From the NCBI RefSeq assembly GCF_030264295.1, contig NZ_CP127173.1, positions 8,687,501 to 8,751,500 of the forward strand: a DNA stretch of 64,000 bases. Reading direction: 5' to 3'. Made by a program: the position numbers and the translations under genes. Shown piece by piece: positions 50,518 through 58,423 of this stretch. The DNA comes from Amycolatopsis nalaikhensis (GTDB taxonomy: Bacteria; Actinomycetota; Actinomycetes; Mycobacteriales; Pseudonocardiaceae). Each line of letters opens with the position of its first letter. The stretch's first letter is position 1. Under the pieces are notes generated by a model. It saw nothing but the letters and a program-made list of their open reading frames with translations, did not search any database and was not told where the DNA came from.

Positions 50518-52662
50518 TCAGCTGAGCCGGACGCGGCCGACACGGTTGTTCTCCAGGCCGCCGATGTAGAGGTGGCCGTCGTGTTCGCGCATCGACGTGA
50601 TCGTGGCGTGCTTCTCGCCGCCCGGGTCCCAGAACGTCTCCAGCACCTCGCCCGCCTCGGACACCTTGACCACGCACCCGTGGTTCATGCTCGGGTACAG
50701 CCATTCGTCGCGCGGGATGCGCTTCATCATGCGGCGCCGGAACTTCGGCATCCGCATGGCCAGGTCGTAGGCGGGCGAGCGCATCCCGTTGAGCGCGACC
50801 CAGTAGGTGCCGTCGGAGGCGCGGTTGATGTTGTCGAGGTAGCCGGGGAAGTTGTCCATGAAGATCTCCAGGCGACCCCGGTTCGGCCCGCTGTGCCAGT
50901 AGCGCAGGATCCGGCAGAGCCAGGTCTGGGCGATCAGCAGCGACTCGCCGTCGTGCGCGCCGCAGACCCCGTTGGGGAACACCAGGTCGCGCAGCACCGT
51001 GCGGGTCCGTCCGGTCTTCGGGTCGTGGCAGACGAGCCGTCCGTTGGGCCGCCCCTCGACGCCGTCGAGGATCCAGTCGGCCATGTCGAACCGGGTGGTC
51101 GCCTCGCTGAACCAGATCCGGCCGTCCGGGGTGATGTCGACGTCGTCGGCCATGCGCAGCCGCGAGTCGTCGCGCAGCCGCGACCACGTCCGGTCGGTTT
51201 CGTCGGACAGCTTGCGGTGCTTGCCGTCCGGCGACACCGCGTAGAGGCCCATGCCGCCGACGCAGACGATCAGGTTCCGCTCGGCGTCGAACGCCATGCC
51301 CAGCGGGTGGCCGCCGATCCGGGCGAACACCTCGCGCGTGCCGAAGTCCGGCCCGGAGAAGCGGAGGATCCAGCCCTGCCGCGTTCCACAGTAGACACGG
51401 CCCTGGTCGTCCACGATGACGTCCTCGGGGCCCTCGACCTGGCCGAGGCCGATGGCTTCGGCGTCGCGGAGCCGGTCGTTGATCTCGAACGGGCTGCCCG
51501 AGCCGGGCCGGATGTCCTCCAGCGGGCCGTACTCCAGCAGCGTCGGGTTGACGTAGGTCTTCTGGATCGCCTTGCCGCGGTTCTTGCCCCACTTGGTGTC
51601 CAGGCCGACGGCGACGATCAGCACCACGGCCAGCACGGTCTGCAGGACCTCGCCGCCGACGTCCATCAGCAGCAGTCCCTTGCCCAGCAGGCTGATCGTG
51701 GCCGCGCCGATGAACGCGCGCCACACCGTGCCCTTGCCGCCGGCGAGGCTGATGCCGCCGAGGATGACCGCGGTCAGGACGTTCAGCTCGAAGCCCTCGC
51801 CGACCCGCGCGCTCGCGCTGCTCAGCCGCGCCGCGTAGAAGACACCGGCCACCGCGCACAACGCGCCCGCGGCCACGTAGCTGAAGAGCAGCACGCGCTC
51901 GACCCGGATGCCCGCGTGCCGCGCCGCGCGCCTGCTGGCACCGACGGCCGTGACGTGCCAGCCGAGCCGCGACCGGCTCAGCACGACGTGGCCGAGTACG
52001 AGCACCACGAGCAACGTGACGAAGCTGAACGGCAGGCCCGCGACCTTCCCGGAGCCGAACCACTCCCACACCGGGTCGGTCACGAACACCGACGCCGTCT
52101 GCGCCGAGAAGTGCAGGTCGAGCAGGTTGAGCACGCCGCGGAAGATGATCAGCGTGACCAGCGTCGTCAGGAAGGGCCGGGCCTTGAGGTAGGCGACGAT
52201 GACGCCGTTGAGGCTGCCGAGCACGGCCCCGGCCACGACGGTCAGCAGGATCGCCGGCACCACCGGCACCCCGCCGACGGTGATGAGCAGGATCGCGACC
52301 ATGTTCGTGAGCCCGAACATCGCGCCGACCGAGAGGTCGATCCCGCCGGAGATCATCACGACCGCCATGCCCAGGCAGATCAGCGACATCTCGGCGAGCT
52401 CCGCCGCGGTGGACAGCAGGTTCGCCGACGAGGCGAACCCCGGTGCGGCGATCGAGAAGAACACGATGACCCCGGCGAGCAGGGCCACCGGGATGGCCGG
52501 TTCCATCCAGCGCTTCTCGAACAGCTCCGCGAAGACCTGCTGCGGCGACGCGCGGTAGCGCAGGTGCCGCAGCCGCCCGCGCAGGGTCTCCTGCCGGGGA
52601 ATGTTCCGTTCGGCGGGCCGCCGCCGTGGGGGCGCGGGCCGCGTCGGGGCGGTTGCCGTCAT
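50518..52662 (-). CDS. RbsC-type ABC permease fused to a strictosidine-synthase-like propeller
   Basis: A 714-aa fusion. Residues ~40-350 are a CUT2 permease: about nine helices, ICLGMAVVMISGGIDLSVGAMFGL and the LTAVILGGISLAGGKGTVWRAFIGA signature. After a short linker, residues ~375-714 are an SSL/SMP-30 propeller: VEGPEDVIVDDQGRVYCGTRQGWILRF, MADDVDITPDGRIWFSEATT, LVFPNGVCGAHDGESLLIAQTWLCRILRY and FMDNFPGYLDNINRASDGTYWVAL. RbsC-type C-termini face the cytoplasm, so the enzyme would meet substrate as it leaves the channel. ATG 52662. The DNA is continuous with no frame break, so the fusion is real as sequenced. Confidence 0.88.
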   Translation of the reverse strand: MTATAPTRPAPPRRRPAERNIPRQETLRGRLRHLRYRASPQQVFAELFEKRWMEPAIPVALLAGVIVFFSIAAPGFASSANLLSTAAELAEMSLICLGMAVVMISGGIDLSVGAMFGLTNMVAILLITVGGVPVVPAILLTVVAGAVLGSLNGVIVAYLKARPFLTTLVTLIIFRGVLNLLDLHFSAQTASVFVTDPVWEWFGSGKVAGLPFSFVTLLVVLVLGHVVLSRSRLGWHVTAVGASRRAARHAGIRVERVLLFSYVAAGALCAVAGVFYAARLSSASARVGEGFELNVLTAVILGGISLAGGKGTVWRAFIGAATISLLGKGLLLMDVGGEVLQTVLAVVLIVAVGLDTKWGKNRGKAIQKTYVNPTLLEYGPLEDIRPGSGSPFEINDRLRDAEAIGLGQVEGPEDVIVDDQGRVYCGTRQGWILRFSGPDFGTREVFARIGGHPLGMAFDAERNLIVCVGGMGLYAVSPDGKHRKLSDETDRTWSRLRDDSRLRMADDVDITPDGRIWFSEATTRFDMADWILDGVEGRPNGRLVCHDPKTGRTRTVLRDLVFPNGVCGAHDGESLLIAQTWLCRILRYWHSGPNRGRLEIFMDNFPGYLDNINRASDGTYWVALNGMRSPAYDLAMRMPKFRRRMMKRIPRDEWLYPSMNHGCVVKVSEAGEVLETFWDPGGEKHATITSMREHDGHLYIGGLENNRVGRVRLS

Positions 52663-52684
52663 GGTTCTCCCTTTGCGCGGGCTG

Positions 52685-53758
52685 TCAGCGGACGGTCAGG
52701 CCGTCGTTCTTGCCGTCGTAGCAAGTGTCGGGCTGGTTCCAGTTGGCCTTGTCGATCTTGACCAGCGGGGTGTAGTCGGCGATCCGCGCGGTGCCGGGCG
52801 CCTGTCCCGATTGGACGAGGTACTTCGCGATGGCGACGATGTCCGCGCCCTGCGTCGGCACCGAGTAGCCGTAGGACTCGAAGAACATGCCGTCGCGGAC
52901 GCCTTCGCAGGTGATGTTGCTGTGGTCGGAGGTGAAGACCTTGACCTGGCCGAGCTTCCCGGCTTCCTTGATCGCCGTCGCCGCGCCGTACTGCATCTGG
53001 TCCCAGAACCCCCAGCTGGCGCAGAGGTCCGGGTGCTGGCGGATCACCGTGGCGGTGATGTCGTGGGCCTTGGTCCGGTCCCAGTTCGCCGCCTGGGTGG
53101 ACACGATCTTGATCTCCGGGTGCTGGTCGAAGACCTGCTTGGCGCCCGCCATCACGTCGAGGGTGAAGCCGGACGTGGCGTCGCCCTGGACGATCTGGAC
53201 CTCGTGCGACGTCGGCGTGCTCGCGCCGCACTGGGTGACGATGTCGGTGGCGATCCGGCGGCCGAGGTCGATCGTGTCCGCGCCGACGAAGGCGTCGGAC
53301 TTGTAGTTGGACACCATGTTGATCTGGACGACGTAGATGCCGGCCTGCTGGGCCTGCTGGATCAGCTTCGCCAGGAGCTGGACGTCGAAGTTGTGCACCA
53401 CGAGCACGGCGGGCTTCTCGTTGATCAGCGACTGCACGGCTTCGGCCTGCTTCGCGGTGTCCCAGTTGGGATCGCGCAGCACGTAGTGCATGCCGGCGGC
53501 TTCGAACCCGCGCTGCAGCTGGCGGCTCCACTCGGCCATCAGCGGGGTGCCCATGCCGATCGGCACGAACGCGGCGGTCTTGCCCTGCAGGCTCTTCAGC
53601 GCGTGGTCACGCAGCTCGCCCGCCGACGCGGTGGGCGGCACCTGATCCCCGCCCCCACTGCTCGCGGCGCTGGTGCCTCCTCCGGTCGAGCAGCCGGTGA
53701 CGGCCAGCAGTGCCGCCGCGGCGAGCGCCGCCGGTTTCCGGGCACGGTTTTTGCGCAT
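52685..53758 (-). CDS. CUT2-type ABC solute-binding lipoprotein
   Basis: A 357-aa periplasmic-binding-protein type I (Peripla_BP_4) lipoprotein: lipobox LAVTGC (Cys23), then KTAAFVPIGMGTPLMAEWSRQLQRGFEAAGMHYVL, SLINEKPAVLVVHNFDVQLLAKLIQQAQQAGIYVVQINM and GVRDGMFFESYGYSVPTQGADIV. Two extra Cys pairs (TQCGAS, ITCEGV, DTCYDG) are unusual and may be disulfides. ATG 53758 is followed by a basic signal sequence. It sits between the two permease genes of the same importer. Confidence 0.88.
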   Translation of the reverse strand: MRKNRARKPAALAAAALLAVTGCSTGGGTSAASSGGGDQVPPTASAGELRDHALKSLQGKTAAFVPIGMGTPLMAEWSRQLQRGFEAAGMHYVLRDPNWDTAKQAEAVQSLINEKPAVLVVHNFDVQLLAKLIQQAQQAGIYVVQINMVSNYKSDAFVGADTIDLGRRIATDIVTQCGASTPTSHEVQIVQGDATSGFTLDVMAGAKQVFDQHPEIKIVSTQAANWDRTKAHDITATVIRQHPDLCASWGFWDQMQYGAATAIKEAGKLGQVKVFTSDHSNITCEGVRDGMFFESYGYSVPTQGADIVAIAKYLVQSGQAPGTARIADYTPLVKIDKANWNQPDTCYDGKNDGLTVR

Positions 53759-53799
53759 GACAGGACCTCCTTGTCCTCGGGTCTTCGGGGTGGGCAGTG

Positions 53800-54792
53800 C
53801 TAGTCGCCCTGGCGGACGGTCTCTTCGTCGCGGGGGTGCAGCCGGTTGTCGAGCACCAGCGCGGCGAGCAGGATCAGGCCTTTGACGATGTCCTGCTCGT
53901 GGGTGTTCATGTTCAGGATCGTCATGCCGTTGAGCATCACGCCGATCAGCGCGGTGCCGGCCACGACGCTCAGCACGCTCCCCCGGCCGCCGACCAGGCT
54001 GATGCCGCCGACGACCACGACGAGCAGCACGTCGTAGATCAGGGTGCTGTCGATGACCTGCGTGTTGAGCCCGCCGACCGACCCGGCGACGACCAGGCCG
54101 CCGACGAACCCGATCGTCGCGCTCGCCGTGTACTCGAGCACGGTGAACGGGCGGACCGCGATCCCGGTCAGTGCGGCGGCGCCGGCGTTGTCGCCGTGGG
54201 CGTAGACGAACCGCCCGGCTTTGGTGCGCGACAACAGCAGCTGCGCGAGCGCCGCGGTCACGACGAACACGATGATCGGCACCGGCACGCCGAGCAGCGT
54301 CCCCTGGCCGAGGGCCAGGACGAAGTGGCGGTCGCCCGGCAGCTCCGCGATCAGTCCGTCGAGGACGGTCGTGCGCGCGAGCCCGTAGACCAGCAGGCCC
54401 GAGGCGAGCGTCGCGAACAGCGCGGGGATTTCGGCGAAGGCGATGAGGAAACCGTTGAGCAGCCCCATCACCAGCACGATGCCCAGGCCGGCGACCAGCG
54501 CGACCGGGGTGCTCACCTCGGTGTGCATCAGCTGGATCGCGACGGCGGTGGCGACGCCCATCGACGCGATGAGCGAAAGGTCCATGCCGCGCGCGATGAC
54601 GACGACCGCCATCGCCACCCCGAAGATGCCGAGGGACGACACGCTGCGGACGAGGTTGACCAGGTTGCCGAGGTGCAGGAAGCCGTCCAGGGTCACGCCG
54701 AACACCACGAACAGGGCGACGACCACGACCAGGACGATCTGTTCCTGCGAGACCCTGGCGAGGAGGGTCCGGCCCGATGGGGATGCGCTCAT
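53800..54792 (-). CDS. CUT2-type ABC permease
   Basis: A 330-aa RbsC-like permease with about nine helices (SQEQIVLVVVVALFVVFGVTL at the start; GIFGVAMAVVVIARGMDLSLIASMGVATAV; LLVVVVGGISLVGGRGSVLSVVAGTALIGVML signature). It is the first gene of the six-gene importer operon (54.8 to 46.4 kb) and forms a heterodimer with the propeller-fused permease. ATG 54792. Two operators stand between it and the divergent racemase-like gene. Confidence 0.9.
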   Translation of the reverse strand: MSASPSGRTLLARVSQEQIVLVVVVALFVVFGVTLDGFLHLGNLVNLVRSVSSLGIFGVAMAVVVIARGMDLSLIASMGVATAVAIQLMHTEVSTPVALVAGLGIVLVMGLLNGFLIAFAEIPALFATLASGLLVYGLARTTVLDGLIAELPGDRHFVLALGQGTLLGVPVPIIVFVVTAALAQLLLSRTKAGRFVYAHGDNAGAAALTGIAVRPFTVLEYTASATIGFVGGLVVAGSVGGLNTQVIDSTLIYDVLLVVVVGGISLVGGRGSVLSVVAGTALIGVMLNGMTILNMNTHEQDIVKGLILLAALVLDNRLHPRDEETVRQGD

Positions 54793-54819
54793 CGTCACTC
54801 CGTTGTTTCGATGGCTCTT

Positions 54820-54857
54820 GTACCGATCAGTCGGTACCGTTGTTCCGACCGAACGGT
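54820..54857. promoter_or_regulatory. Two operators in a divergent promoter region (sites 5 and 6)
   Basis: Site 5: GTACCGA-TCAG-TCGGTAC (54820-54837), an 18-bp perfect-arm palindrome with a TTG just before it. Site 6: ACCGAACGGT (54848-54857). They lie between the importer operon (minus) and the racemase-TetR pair (plus), so both directions can be controlled together. Confidence 0.7.
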
Positions 54858-54937
54858 ACACTCGTCGCCGACGCAGTCAATCCCGCACTGCGCCACCTTC
54901 ACCCGGTCGGGTGACGCGGACCACTTTGGAGGCCCGG

Positions 54938-56125
54938 ATGGTCGACCCTGCTCCCGAACGCCGCGGACCGCTGCATGGCGTCCGCGTGCTCGAAGTCGCG
55001 GGCATCGGGCCCGGCCCGTTCTGCGGGATGCTGCTGGCCGACATGGGCGCGGACGTGATCCGTGTGGACCGGCCGGACGGCCACGCGGGCAACCCGGTCT
55101 CGCCGTCGTTCGACCTCCTCAACCGTGGACGGCGTTCGGTGGTGCTGGACCTGAAGCACCCGGAGGGCGCGGAGGTGTTGCTGCGCCTGGCCGAAACCGC
55201 CGACGTGCTGCTCGAAGGATTCCGGCCGGGCGTCGCGGAGCGGCTCGGCATCGGCCCGGACACCTGCCGCGAGCGGAACCCGCGGCTGGTCTACGGGCGG
55301 ATGACCGGCTGGGGCCAGGACGGGCCGCTGTCCGCGCGGGCCGGCCACGACATCAACTACATCGCGCTGGCCGGCGCACTCGGCCTGATGGGCCCGGCGG
55401 ACGGCCCGCCGACGGTGCCGGTCAACCTGCTCGGCGACTTCGGCGGCGGCGCGATGTTCCTGGCGTTCGGCGTGGTCTGCGCGGTGCTCGAGGCCAGGGC
55501 GAGCGGGCAGGGGCAGGTGGTGGACGCGTCGATCGTCGACGGGACGGCGTTGCTGACCACGATCGTGCACGGCTTGCGAGCACAGGGATTGTGGGGCGAC
55601 CGCGCGGAAAACCTGCTCGACGGCGGCGCGCACTTCTACGGCGTCTACGAGTGCGCGGACGGGCGGTTCGTCAGCATCGGCGCGGTCGAGCCCCGGTTCT
55701 ACCGGGAGCTGCTCGACGCGCTCGACCTGGCCGACGACGACGAATTCGTGCGCGGCCACGAGGATCGGTCGCTGTGGCCGCGTCTGCGCGACCGGCTCTC
55801 GGTGGTGTTCCGCGACCGGACGCGCGACGAGTGGACCGCGCTGCTCTCCGACCGCGACGTCTGTTTCGCGCCGGTGCTGAACCTCGACGAGGTCGCCGTG
55901 CACCCGCACAACCGGGCGCGGGAAACCTTCACCGACGCCCACGGCCTGCTCCAGCCCGCCCCGGCACCGCGGTTCAGCCGCAGCGTCCCCGGCACGCCGG
56001 GGCCACCGGCGCTGCCGGGTGCCGACAGCCGGGAGGTGCTGACCGCCGCCGGATTCACCCCGGCGGAGACCGAGTCCTTGCTCTCCACCGGCGTAGTCTT
56101 GGACCGAACGGTCCGATCGTACTAG
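54938..56125 (+). CDS. Alpha-methylacyl-CoA racemase-like CaiB family enzyme
   Basis: A 395-aa CaiB/Amacr-family protein. Typical racemase features are VLEVAGIGPGPFCGMLLADMGADVIRVDRP, LNRGRRSVVLDLKHPEGAEVLLRL, the catalytic His in ARAGHDINYIALAGAL and Asp in LLGDFGGGAMFLAFGVV. These favour epimerisation of 2-methylacyl-CoA over CoA transfer. That would prepare branched acyl-CoA for the (2S)-specific dehydrogenase. ATG 54938 follows GGAGG. Its last codons (LDRTVRSY) contain operator site 7, directly before the second TetR gene. Confidence 0.87.
   Translation: MVDPAPERRGPLHGVRVLEVAGIGPGPFCGMLLADMGADVIRVDRPDGHAGNPVSPSFDLLNRGRRSVVLDLKHPEGAEVLLRLAETADVLLEGFRPGVAERLGIGPDTCRERNPRLVYGRMTGWGQDGPLSARAGHDINYIALAGALGLMGPADGPPTVPVNLLGDFGGGAMFLAFGVVCAVLEARASGQGQVVDASIVDGTALLTTIVHGLRAQGLWGDRAENLLDGGAHFYGVYECADGRFVSIGAVEPRFYRELLDALDLADDDEFVRGHEDRSLWPRLRDRLSVVFRDRTRDEWTALLSDRDVCFAPVLNLDEVAVHPHNRARETFTDAHGLLQPAPAPRFSRSVPGTPGPPALPGADSREVLTAAGFTPAETESLLSTGVVLDRTVRSY
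56101..56114. promoter_or_regulatory. Operator inside the racemase gene end (site 7)
   Basis: GGACCG-AA-CGGTCC, perfect 6-bp arms, overlapping the last codons of the racemase-like gene and 20 bp before the second TetR start. Probably autoregulatory. Confidence 0.7.
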
Positions 56126-56133
56126 GAGGCCCG

Positions 56134-56742
56134 GTGGACGAATCGACCCAGGAGCGGATCCTGCGGGTGGCGGCGGAGATGTTCGCCCGCAAGGGCTACC
56201 ACGCGACGGGCGTCGCCGAGCTGGGCGCGGCCGCCGGTCTCCAGCGGGGCGCGCTATACTACCACATCAAGTCCAAAGAGGACTTGCTGTTCGACCTGTC
56301 GAAGCGCCACGTGGAGGAGGCACTGGCCCGCGGCCGCGAGGTGCTGGCCAAGGACCTGCCCCCGGCGGCGAAGCTGCGCGCGCTGGCCCGCGAGCACCTG
56401 CGGACGATCGCGGCCCGCTGCGCGGAGGTGACGGTGGTGATCCGCGAGATGCACTCGTTGACGGGAATCCGCGCGAAGCGGCTGAAGGAACTGCGCGACG
56501 AGTACGAGAACCTCTTCGCCGCGGTGCTGCGTGAGGGGGCGGCGCAGGGGGTGTTCGCGAGCGCCGACCGGGTGGTGGTGCTGGGGGTGCTGGGAATGTT
56601 CAACTGGACGCACGTGTGGCTGGACGCGGAGCGGGGCCCGCTGTCCCCGGACGACATCGCGGACCGGCTCACGGATTTGATCATCCACGGCCAGCTCGCC
56701 CCCGCCACGGCGGTTCCGGCACCGGCTGCCGCGAGGCAGTGA
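56134..56742 (+). CDS. TetR-family regulator of the acyl-CoA cluster (copy 2)
   Basis: A 202-aa TetR protein: ILRVAAEMFARKGYHATGVAELGAAAGLQRGALYYHIKSKEDLLFDLSKRH at the N-terminus. The C-terminal ligand domain (VTVVIREMHSLTGIRAKRLKELRDEYENLF and GVLGMFNWTHVWLD) is closely like that of copy 1 (MLNYTYLW), so they are paralogues. GTG 56134 follows AGGAGG. It shares a transcript with the racemase-like gene and has its own operator inside that gene. Confidence 0.9.
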   Translation: MDESTQERILRVAAEMFARKGYHATGVAELGAAAGLQRGALYYHIKSKEDLLFDLSKRHVEEALARGREVLAKDLPPAAKLRALAREHLRTIAARCAEVTVVIREMHSLTGIRAKRLKELRDEYENLFAAVLREGAAQGVFASADRVVVLGVLGMFNWTHVWLDAERGPLSPDDIADRLTDLIIHGQLAPATAVPAPAAARQ

Positions 56743-56805
56743 CGGCCGCGCGGGCCCGGCAGCGCGGCGCGCGAGCCCAACCGCGGGAAGCCGTCTCGTC
56801 CGGCC

Positions 56806-57534
56806 CTACTTCTTCTGGCGTCTGCTGCCGCCGTGCCAGTCCTCCTGCTTGCCCACCTCACCCGCGGCCACCCCGAACGACGGCAGCTGCGGCTGCTCCC
56901 GCAAGCTCCGCTTCAGCTCCGCGAACCCCGGGAACCGCGACAACGCCACCACGTGCTCCCACAGCTCCACCGCCTCGGCGTCGTCCGGGAGGCGGCTGAT
57001 CACCGGGCCGAACAGGGCCGTGCCCGTCGGCGGCTCGAAGTGCAGGATCGGCGTGCCGACGTCCTTGCCCGTCAACGTCAGCGCCACGTCCGTCTCGGCC
57101 TGGATCACCGCGTCCCACGTCGAATCCTCCAACGCGTCCGCGTGCTCGGCCGGGAGCCCGTTCCGCGTCAACGCCGAGGTCGCCAGCTCGCGCGTACCCC
57201 GGTGGACCGCGGCTGCCGTGCCGTCCGGCACCGCCTCGCGCTCGAACGTCTCCTCCCCCAGCGTCTCGTAGAACGCCCCGATCGGCGCCGGGCCGTGCGC
57301 ACGCCGGACGCTCGCCGCCACGCGAAGCAGCTTCAGGCCCGCCGTGTGCGAAGCCTCGTACTCCGGCGGGAAGTGCGCCGCGTAGTCGATGTGCGAGTTG
57401 AGCAGCCGGAGCGAGATGAACCGCCACTCGACGTCGTACCGCTTCTGCCGCGCGACGGTGCGGACCCACTTGCTCGTCATCCAGGCGAAGGGGCAAACCG
57501 GGTCGAAGTAGAAGTGCAGATCAGCGTCGGCCAT
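56806..57534 (-). CDS. DsbA-fold mycothiol-dependent reductase-like protein
   Basis: A 242-aa thioredoxin-fold protein resembling mycobacterial Rv2466c, a mycothiol-dependent nitroreductase. The active-site opening is HFYFDPVCPFAWMTSKWV, where Rv2466c has CPWC: the first Cys is kept, the second is Ala. Other shared parts are EWRFISLRLLN, the cis-Pro region DVGTPILHF and ALFGPVISRLPDDAEAVELWEHVVALSRFPGFAELKR. A one-Cys site can still use mycothiol. ATG 57534 faces the divergent hydratase gene across an operator copy, so it belongs to the regulon, perhaps for detoxifying a reactive intermediate. Confidence 0.82.
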   Translation of the reverse strand: MADADLHFYFDPVCPFAWMTSKWVRTVARQKRYDVEWRFISLRLLNSHIDYAAHFPPEYEASHTAGLKLLRVAASVRRAHGPAPIGAFYETLGEETFEREAVPDGTAAAVHRGTRELATSALTRNGLPAEHADALEDSTWDAVIQAETDVALTLTGKDVGTPILHFEPPTGTALFGPVISRLPDDAEAVELWEHVVALSRFPGFAELKRSLREQPQLPSFGVAAGEVGKQEDWHGGSRRQKK

Positions 57535-57560
57535 TCCGCCAGAATACCCGCCCAGGCCTT

Positions 57561-57574
57561 GGACCGCCCGGTCC
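57561..57574. promoter_or_regulatory. Operator in a divergent gap (site 8)
   Basis: GGACCG-CC-CGGTCC, perfect 6-bp arms, between the reductase-like gene (minus) and the enoyl-CoA hydratase gene (plus). Same flanks as site 7. Confidence 0.7.
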
Positions 57575-57655
57575 ACGTTATGGACAACGTCACAAGCACA
57601 CGAACACGGGCAGACCTAGCCTCCGTTGTACCAACTGATCCACGAGGAGGCACCC

Positions 57656-58423
57656 ATGGCCGAGCACGTCCGGTTGACCGTCGAAGGCGGGGTCGGCGTC
57701 GTCCGCCTCGACCGGCCGCCGGTGAACGCGCTGAACCGCACCGTCCGGGAAGAGCTGCTGCAGGTCGCCGCCGAGGTGACGCGCCGCGGCGACGTCCGGG
57801 CGGTCGTCGTGCACGGCGGGCCGAAGGCGTTCGCCGCCGGGGCCGACGTCCGGGAGTTGGCCGCCCTCTCCGGTGCGGACATGGCCGCCGAGGCGCGGCG
57901 GATCTCCGCGGGCATCGGCGCGCTGGCGTCGGTCCCGAAGCCGACCGTCAGCGCGCTCACCGGCTTCGCGCTCGGCGGCGGCCTCGAAATCGCCCTGAGC
58001 ACCGACCGCCGGATCGCCGCGGACACCGCGAAGCTCGGCCTGCCCGAGATCCTCCTCGGCGTCATCCCCGGCGGCGGCGGGACGCAGCGGCTCACCCGGC
58101 TGATCGGTGAGGCCGCCGCCCTGGACCTCGTCTACACCGGACGGTTCGTCGACGCCGAGGAGGCCCTCAAGCTCGGCCTCGTCGACGAAGTCGTCCCGGC
58201 TGAAGAGGTCTACGACCGGGCCTTCGCTTACGCCGCCCAGTTCGAAAACGGGCCCAGCCTCGCCTACGCGGCCGCGAAAAAGGCGATCAAGCAGGATCTC
58301 GAACCGGGCCTCGACCTCGAGTCCGCGTTGTTCGCGGACCTGTTCACCACCGAGGACCGCGACATCGGCATGACGTCGTTCCTCGAAAACGGGCCGGGCA
58401 AAGCGAAGTTCACCGGCCGGTGA
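57656..58423 (+). CDS. Enoyl-CoA hydratase/isomerase
   Basis: A 255-aa crotonase. The oxyanion-hole segments are GGPKAFAAGADVRELAALSG and ALTGFALGGGLEIALSTDRRIAA; the catalytic Glu is in LGLPEILLGVIPGGGGTQRLTRLIG. The C-terminal FENGPSLAYAAAKKAIKQ and FLENGPGKAKFTGR are standard. ATG 57656 follows GAGGAGG. It supplies the hydration step missing from the 42.5-45.6 kb run. Its last 14 bp overlap the convergent oxidoreductase gene. Confidence 0.92.
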   Translation: MAEHVRLTVEGGVGVVRLDRPPVNALNRTVREELLQVAAEVTRRGDVRAVVVHGGPKAFAAGADVRELAALSGADMAAEARRISAGIGALASVPKPTVSALTGFALGGGLEIALSTDRRIAADTAKLGLPEILLGVIPGGGGTQRLTRLIGEAAALDLVYTGRFVDAEEALKLGLVDEVVPAEEVYDRAFAYAAQFENGPSLAYAAAKKAIKQDLEPGLDLESALFADLFTTEDRDIGMTSFLENGPGKAKFTGR

